Assembly: GCA_009809945.1 (NCBI GenBank)
Contig: WTPW01002252.1
Span: 14,344-78,343, forward strand
DNA from: Gigaspora margarita
Taxonomy: Eukaryota > Glomeromycota > Glomeromycetes > Diversisporales > Gigasporaceae
Length of the DNA stretch: 64,000 nucleotides
Reading direction: 5' to 3'
In this document: positions 60,267-64,000 of the stretch, one piece after another
Layout of the letters: every line of letters starts with the position of its first letter
How positions within the stretch are numbered: the stretch's first letter is position 1
The notes under the pieces: generated by a model
Database searches by the model: none
Told to the model about the DNA's origin: nothing
The model's input: only the letters and a program-made list of their open reading frames with translations
Translations under genes and position numbers: made by a program

Positions 60267-61988
60267 CTACATATGCATGCATATGGCTCCATCAAGCAAC
60301 GCACGAAGGAATATCCCTCGTGCTCCGTTTACATCCCTATCTATAATTAAATTACAATTTTTACATTTATAAATTTTTCTACCACCGATATTTTGTATAT
60401 TACCACACCACGAGCAGGTTTTTGAGGTATACGCTTCATCTTGTATGATAACTTCGACACCAGTTTCTTCGGCTTTGGCTTTCAGCCGCTGTCTAAATAG
60501 ATAGTGTGACCATGTTAACATACTTCTCACAACCTTGGAGTTGATCTTTCTTTTTTCCTTTTTTATCATATTTTTCACACCAAATTCCGGAATTATAACC
60601 ACATCATAATTTTTTATGAGATAATTTACGTTTTTTCTGTGAAGTTCATTTCTTAAATTCTTAATTTTTCGAAATATCCGAGATATAGCTTTATCGATTC
60701 TTATAGCTTTCTTTTTCTTCCTTTTGGAACTTGAACTGTTTAATTTATCCCTTTTTGAATTTAGTTTGTCGGCATGATAAGCTAATCTTATTAACCTTTG
60801 AGAATCGGATTTTCCTATTTCGCAAGTACCTTCGGATGGTGAGTATGTGGTGAACGGGGTTCTCACACCTGGATCGATGGCCACGAACCTTTCATGTATT
60901 TTCTTTGACTCTTTTTGCCGTTCATGAACCCAGGAAAGAATCCATTCGTTGGTTTTTCTAAAATATGTGAGCTTGCAATCGCTATCGATCTTTTCTAATG
61001 GCCAGCCATTGTTTTTTCTTTTGGTTTCGAAATGCAAAGCTCTTAGATCTCTTGAATATATTTTGTGATCATATGGTTTCTTCCTCGGCGTCCTCATGGA
61101 GCTATTGAATAGGAATGTTACGAAGAATCGATTCCAATCTTTTTTAGAGAAATTTTGCGCACGTATTGTAATGGTATGCTTTAGGTCTTTTCTGGTCTTG
61201 AACTTTAACTTGGTTTTATTTTCTTTTGAATTAAAATTTTTTACAGCTTCATCCACGGTTTCAGTGATTATATTATGTGGTATATCATCGTAGACCTTTT
61301 TGCTTCTCAATTTTAAGTACACAATTGTTCTCAGGAATTGTATCTTTGGAAATTTTATCCTATCCTTACGGTTATTCTTCTTTTTATCCGCGCGTACGAT
61401 TAGAATCCGCCTGTTCTGAAGATAGTCAATGATCGTGTTATAGATTAATCTCGCCAATCCCATCCATTGCTTCAATAAGCGTTTCTGTGCAAGATTCGGA
61501 TACAATTTCACTTTCAACGTTCTGTTCACGGCTTCGTCCTGTTTTCTTTTCTTGTTTTTTCTCACTGTAAATATTTTCTTTCTTTTCTTTCCTTTCTCTT
61601 CTGTGCTTGGTTCCTGGCATTCGATAGGTGAAGACGGTATTGGTGGCAAGGATATCTTCGGATAGCTCATGTTCATTGGTCGCCGAGTCGTCGAAGAGAA
61701 CCATGAGTTTTGTAGAGTGGAGGGAGAATACGTGCTTGAGCAGTTCGTAGGCGAACCTGCATAATCGTTCATGATGGGTAACCACAACTTCTCTGACCAT
61801 TCCTTGGCACGATCGTTCCAATAGGGTTTGGGTTTGTAAACATTTGCGTTTGACTGATCCGATATTGCTGACGAGTTTACAGCTTGGATACTTTTCGTAT
61901 AAGATTTCCTTTTGCCATTTGAGATCCTTTTTTGTTTTTGACTGGCATACGAATTTTTTAATGGTAGAGGTGGTGATGGAGGAATCAT
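60267..61988 (-). CDS. Fanzor / TnpB-family RNA-guided nuclease, 573 residues
   Basis: Eukaryotic relatives of the IS200/IS605-IS607 accessory protein TnpB. Characterised Fanzors cut DNA using a guide (omega) RNA encoded next to the gene. The RuvC-like nuclease is complete: Asp372 in FVAIDPGVRTPF, Glu468 in VVIIPEFGVKN, and Asp552 in IDRDVNGARGI. The zinc finger CSWC...CKNC (525-545) lies between the last two. A Lys/Arg-rich coil (402-450) separates the first two. Residues 1-130 are a long polar extension with the phrases EWSEKLWLPIMNDY and LQNSWFSS. KKRKKIFTVRKNKKRK (134-149) is a likely nuclear localisation signal. TLKVKLYPNLAQKRLLKQWM (157-176) starts the TnpB core. No intron and no internal stop. 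No transposon ends flanking the whole gene were recognised, so it may be domesticated or a decayed element's cargo. The start is the first Met after an in-frame stop. Confidence 0.9.
   Translation of the reverse strand: MIPPSPPLPLKNSYASQKQKRISNGKRKSYTKSIQAVNSSAISDQSNANVYKPKPYWNDRAKEWSEKLWLPIMNDYAGSPTNCSSTYSPSTLQNSWFSSTTRRPMNMSYPKISLPPIPSSPIECQEPSTEEKGKKRKKIFTVRKNKKRKQDEAVNRTLKVKLYPNLAQKRLLKQWMGLARLIYNTIIDYLQNRRILIVRADKKKNNRKDRIKFPKIQFLRTIVYLKLRSKKVYDDIPHNIITETVDEAVKNFNSKENKTKLKFKTRKDLKHTITIRAQNFSKKDWNRFFVTFLFNSSMRTPRKKPYDHKIYSRDLRALHFETKRKNNGWPLEKIDSDCKLTYFRKTNEWILSWVHERQKESKKIHERFVAIDPGVRTPFTTYSPSEGTCEIGKSDSQRLIRLAYHADKLNSKRDKLNSSSSKRKKKKAIRIDKAISRIFRKIKNLRNELHRKNVNYLIKNYDVVIIPEFGVKNMIKKEKRKINSKVVRSMLTWSHYLFRQRLKAKAEETGVEVIIQDEAYTSKTCSWCGNIQNIGGRKIYKCKNCNLIIDRDVNGARGIFLRALLDGAICMHM
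60270..60285. promoter_or_regulatory. Perfect 16-bp palindrome over the Fanzor stop region
   Basis: CATATGCATGCATATG is self-complementary and covers the last codons (Cys-Met-His-Met) of the Fanzor frame. It could form a hairpin in the 3' part of the transcript, or simply be AT-rich chance. Its position at the end of the ORF, where omega RNAs start in related systems, is the only reason to list it. Confidence 0.25.
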
Positions 61989-62182
61989 GTTGTTCTTTAA
62001 GAAAGTATTTCAAAATTTCGTACAATTTTAATCCTAATTTAGATGTGATCTTTAGTGTATAAGAAGATAGAACCATTTTTTTTTGATTGAGAAAAGGTAA
62101 CAGATCAATTCTTTTTATATTTATTAATCGTTTTCTATTTATTTATTGGATATCCAATTTTAATAGATAATGGTTAAAAATA

Positions 62183-62452
62183 GGGTGCTTTCAAGCAAAA
62201 ATTCGTATCTTCCCTTAGCAGATATTGTATTACACATATTTATGTGATTGTCTTCAATTATTTCCCTGCATGTTATAATTGTTCTTTGGTCCATGAGACA
62301 AACCATGAAACTCTCATGCAACAAACCATGAAACTCTCATGCAACAAACCATGAAACTCTCATGAGCAATCCATGAGACGCACTACCAACAATGATCTGA
62401 CAATGGATATCCGCTCAGGGGGAGGTCCGAATTCTTTTGCTTGAAAACACCC
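62183..62452. mobile_element. TIR element upstream of the Fanzor gene
   Basis: GGGTGCTTTCAAGCAAAAAT on the left mirrors the right end, which on the minus strand reads GGGTGTTTTCAAGCAAAAGA; similarity continues for about 45 bp into each arm (GGATATCC/GCAGATAT). ATA flanks both sides, a possible 3-bp duplication. About 270 bp, non-coding. It lies about 200 bp upstream of the Fanzor start and contains a 23-bp minisatellite. Confidence 0.65.
62299..62366. repeat. 23-bp minisatellite, three units
   Basis: The unit CAAACCATGAAACTCTCATG plus CAA is repeated three times with no visible change, flanked on each side by CCATGAGA. Each unit contains CATGAAACTCTCATG, a short stem with its own loop. Confidence 0.8.
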
Positions 62453-62510
62453 ATAGATGATTAATCTATGAATAACCTGGCTATCCAATAAATTATTCGG
62501 ATTTACTTGA

Positions 62511-62627
62511 CAATTACAAGTTCTAAGGTAATCAACAATATAAATAAATTAGAGAAATTCTATTTTTATATAGGGGTGATAATAGGACTTCTCTAATTTT
62601 ATGATTGATTACCTTAGAACTTTGTAA
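62511..62627. repeat. Imperfect 40-bp hairpin
   Basis: ACAAGTTCTAAGGTAATCAA and AATTAGAGAAATTC on the left pair with GACTTCTCTAATTTTAT and TTGATTACCTTAGAAC-like sequence on the right around a loop with TATAGGGGTGATAA. It may be a small MITE or a structured transcript. No duplication was identified. Confidence 0.55.
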
Positions 62628-62629
62628 TC

Positions 62630-64000
62630 CCTAATAAGATAACTTGGTTAAATCCGTTTGGATATCCGATGTAATAATGGGTTAATCCGGATTGGACTTC
62701 TAATTTTGAACAATAATATATATTTGGGCTAGAAAACCTTATATGGTCTACAATATTTGGGTCGACGTCTGGCTCCCGCCCCTGTAATGATGATAATACT
62801 GATTTGTCAACCTCTATAGAAATTAATTAATTAACGTCTGTGATAAATAAAGTAAACTACATATATGATGATTAATAAAATTATAAGTAAACTAAGTTAT
62901 ATGATTAGTAATTTGAAGATTAATATAAATTTACAGTATAAAATATATTTAAAATTGACGTATATTTTAGTATTCTGCTACGTAAAAATTTTTATTTCAA
63001 ATTTAAGATCCTAAGAACTAAGGTTCTAGCCCTATAAAACGTCACAAGTAAATAATCGTATTGTATTAACAATTAAATAATTGTTACGGTAAAAAAGCAA
63101 GTACCACATGGTAAAACTATTAAAATTCGATAAATCTTACAAATGATATATTATACGATTAAAATGACAATGTATAAAATAATCGAATAAAATTATGTCT
63201 CTATTCTATATATATATGTGTATATGTTATATACCGCTTATTATATATACAAATAAAAAAACGACAACAATCTAGCTTTTATGTATCGATGGTCATTCAG
63301 GGATTGACGCATGTTATTCTACTGATTTTTACTGATTTATCAATAACCCAAGTTATTAATGGAATGGTTAACAGACTTATTTAGGTTTAATAATGCATCA
63401 AAAGTATCAGTAAAAAATTAAATAAATTAATAGTTAATAATTGAAGTTCGTTAACAAGTCATGCACCTGCCCATGCTTTTAATTTTTAATCGAATTCATA
63501 TTTGACTATAACACGGTAAATTATCTTTATTGGGTCATGTAGTAGGCTTAATGGTCTAAACGGAGTATTCAAGTTTCGGTTTTATTATGCATTTATGTGA
63601 ACAGAATATAATGAATAATAATTGGGGAAAAATAGACATTTTCCCGAAATTTTTGGCTAGTAAATTTTAATGCCTTTGTCCAGGGATGATGATATGTTGT
63701 GATTCACAAAATATCACAAAAATCAATTGCATAATTTCACAGAAGATCCCCAAAATTCCTGGTTGGAATGCATCGGAATCCAGGTCGGTAGGGCCGGAAA
63801 TGATCAATTTTGCCCGGATACTAAAAATTTTACTAATAAAATCGTAGCCGTTCATTAAGTGAAAGTGCCCAATGCTATAGAATCTACTAATTAATGGGCT
63901 AAATACCGACCTAAATCCGACCAGGAATTTTGGGGATTACCCTTGGCTTTTCTTTATATAATACTCTTATAGATAATGAGTGTCAAAATTTATCTAAAGA
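62630..64000. other. Intergenic region to the window end
   Basis: No gene recognised. A less AT-rich patch at about 63640-63960 contains the near-inverted phrases CCCCAAAATTCCTGGTTGGA and ACCAGGAATTTTGGGGA (63747 and 63920). These look like the arms of a short TIR element of about 190 bp, but the flanks give no duplication. Confidence 0.4.

Noticed and set aside
61438-62076. 212-codon minus-strand frame as a separate gene
   Set aside because: Apart from its first 30 codons it lies in another frame of the Fanzor gene and has no recognisable content; kept only as an oddity of the start region.
62299-62366. CRISPR-like array
   Set aside because: The three units are directly adjacent with no spacers; it is a minisatellite in a eukaryotic TIR element.

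Overview
The window looks like nuclear DNA of an arbuscular mycorrhizal fungus of the Rhizophagus type (Glomeromycotina). I infer this from the very AT-rich sequence, the dense mixture of LINEs, SINE-like retroposons and small terminal-inverted-repeat (TIR) elements, the short AT-rich introns, a BTB-BACK-TLDc gene of the kind greatly expanded in these fungi, and a eukaryotic TnpB-like (Fanzor) gene. No bacterial or organelle features, rRNA genes or convincing free-standing tRNA genes were seen. No LTR or virus-like element was recognised.

Positions 1 to about 45.6 kb are almost entirely mobile DNA. There are two full-length LINEs of one family: an old, heavily decayed copy (12713-21586) and a much better preserved copy (28668-36541). 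Both are bounded by target-site duplications (TSDs). A third, unrelated decayed LINE lies on the minus strand (8125-9130). A tRNA-headed, poly-A-tailed retroposon family of about 0.97 kb occurs five times (10558, 21603, 38096, 39139, 40490) and carries a short conserved protein-coding stretch. Around these lie many TIR elements whose ends and TSDs can be read directly: TA duplications (mariner-like), 8-bp (hAT-like), 9-bp (Mutator-like) and TTA/TAA (PIF/Harbinger-like). Insertions within insertions are frequent. The deepest nest, 22824-27532, has five levels, a 638-base assembly gap and an exact 856-bp tandem duplication around a single N that is probably an assembly artefact.

From about 45.6 to 52.9 kb the DNA is AT-rich and apparently non-coding.

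The last 11 kb hold three host-type genes: a ten-exon CAMK-like Ser/Thr kinase (52937-55551, +), a two-exon BTB-BACK-TLDc protein (57590-59487, +), and an intact single-exon Fanzor/TnpB-family RNA-guided nuclease candidate (60267-61988, -). The Fanzor retains the RuvC D/E/D triad and the four-cysteine zinc finger. A TIR element carrying a 23-bp minisatellite lies just upstream of it. The kinase and TLDc genes are typical of the expanded signalling families of these fungi; nothing in the sequence links the three genes functionally.

The best leads are the intact Fanzor, the retroposon with a conserved coding body, the unusual repeat-built ORF1 of the LINE family, the in-frame TAG shared by both LINE copies, and the RNase H-like region that lacks its catalytic residues in both copies.
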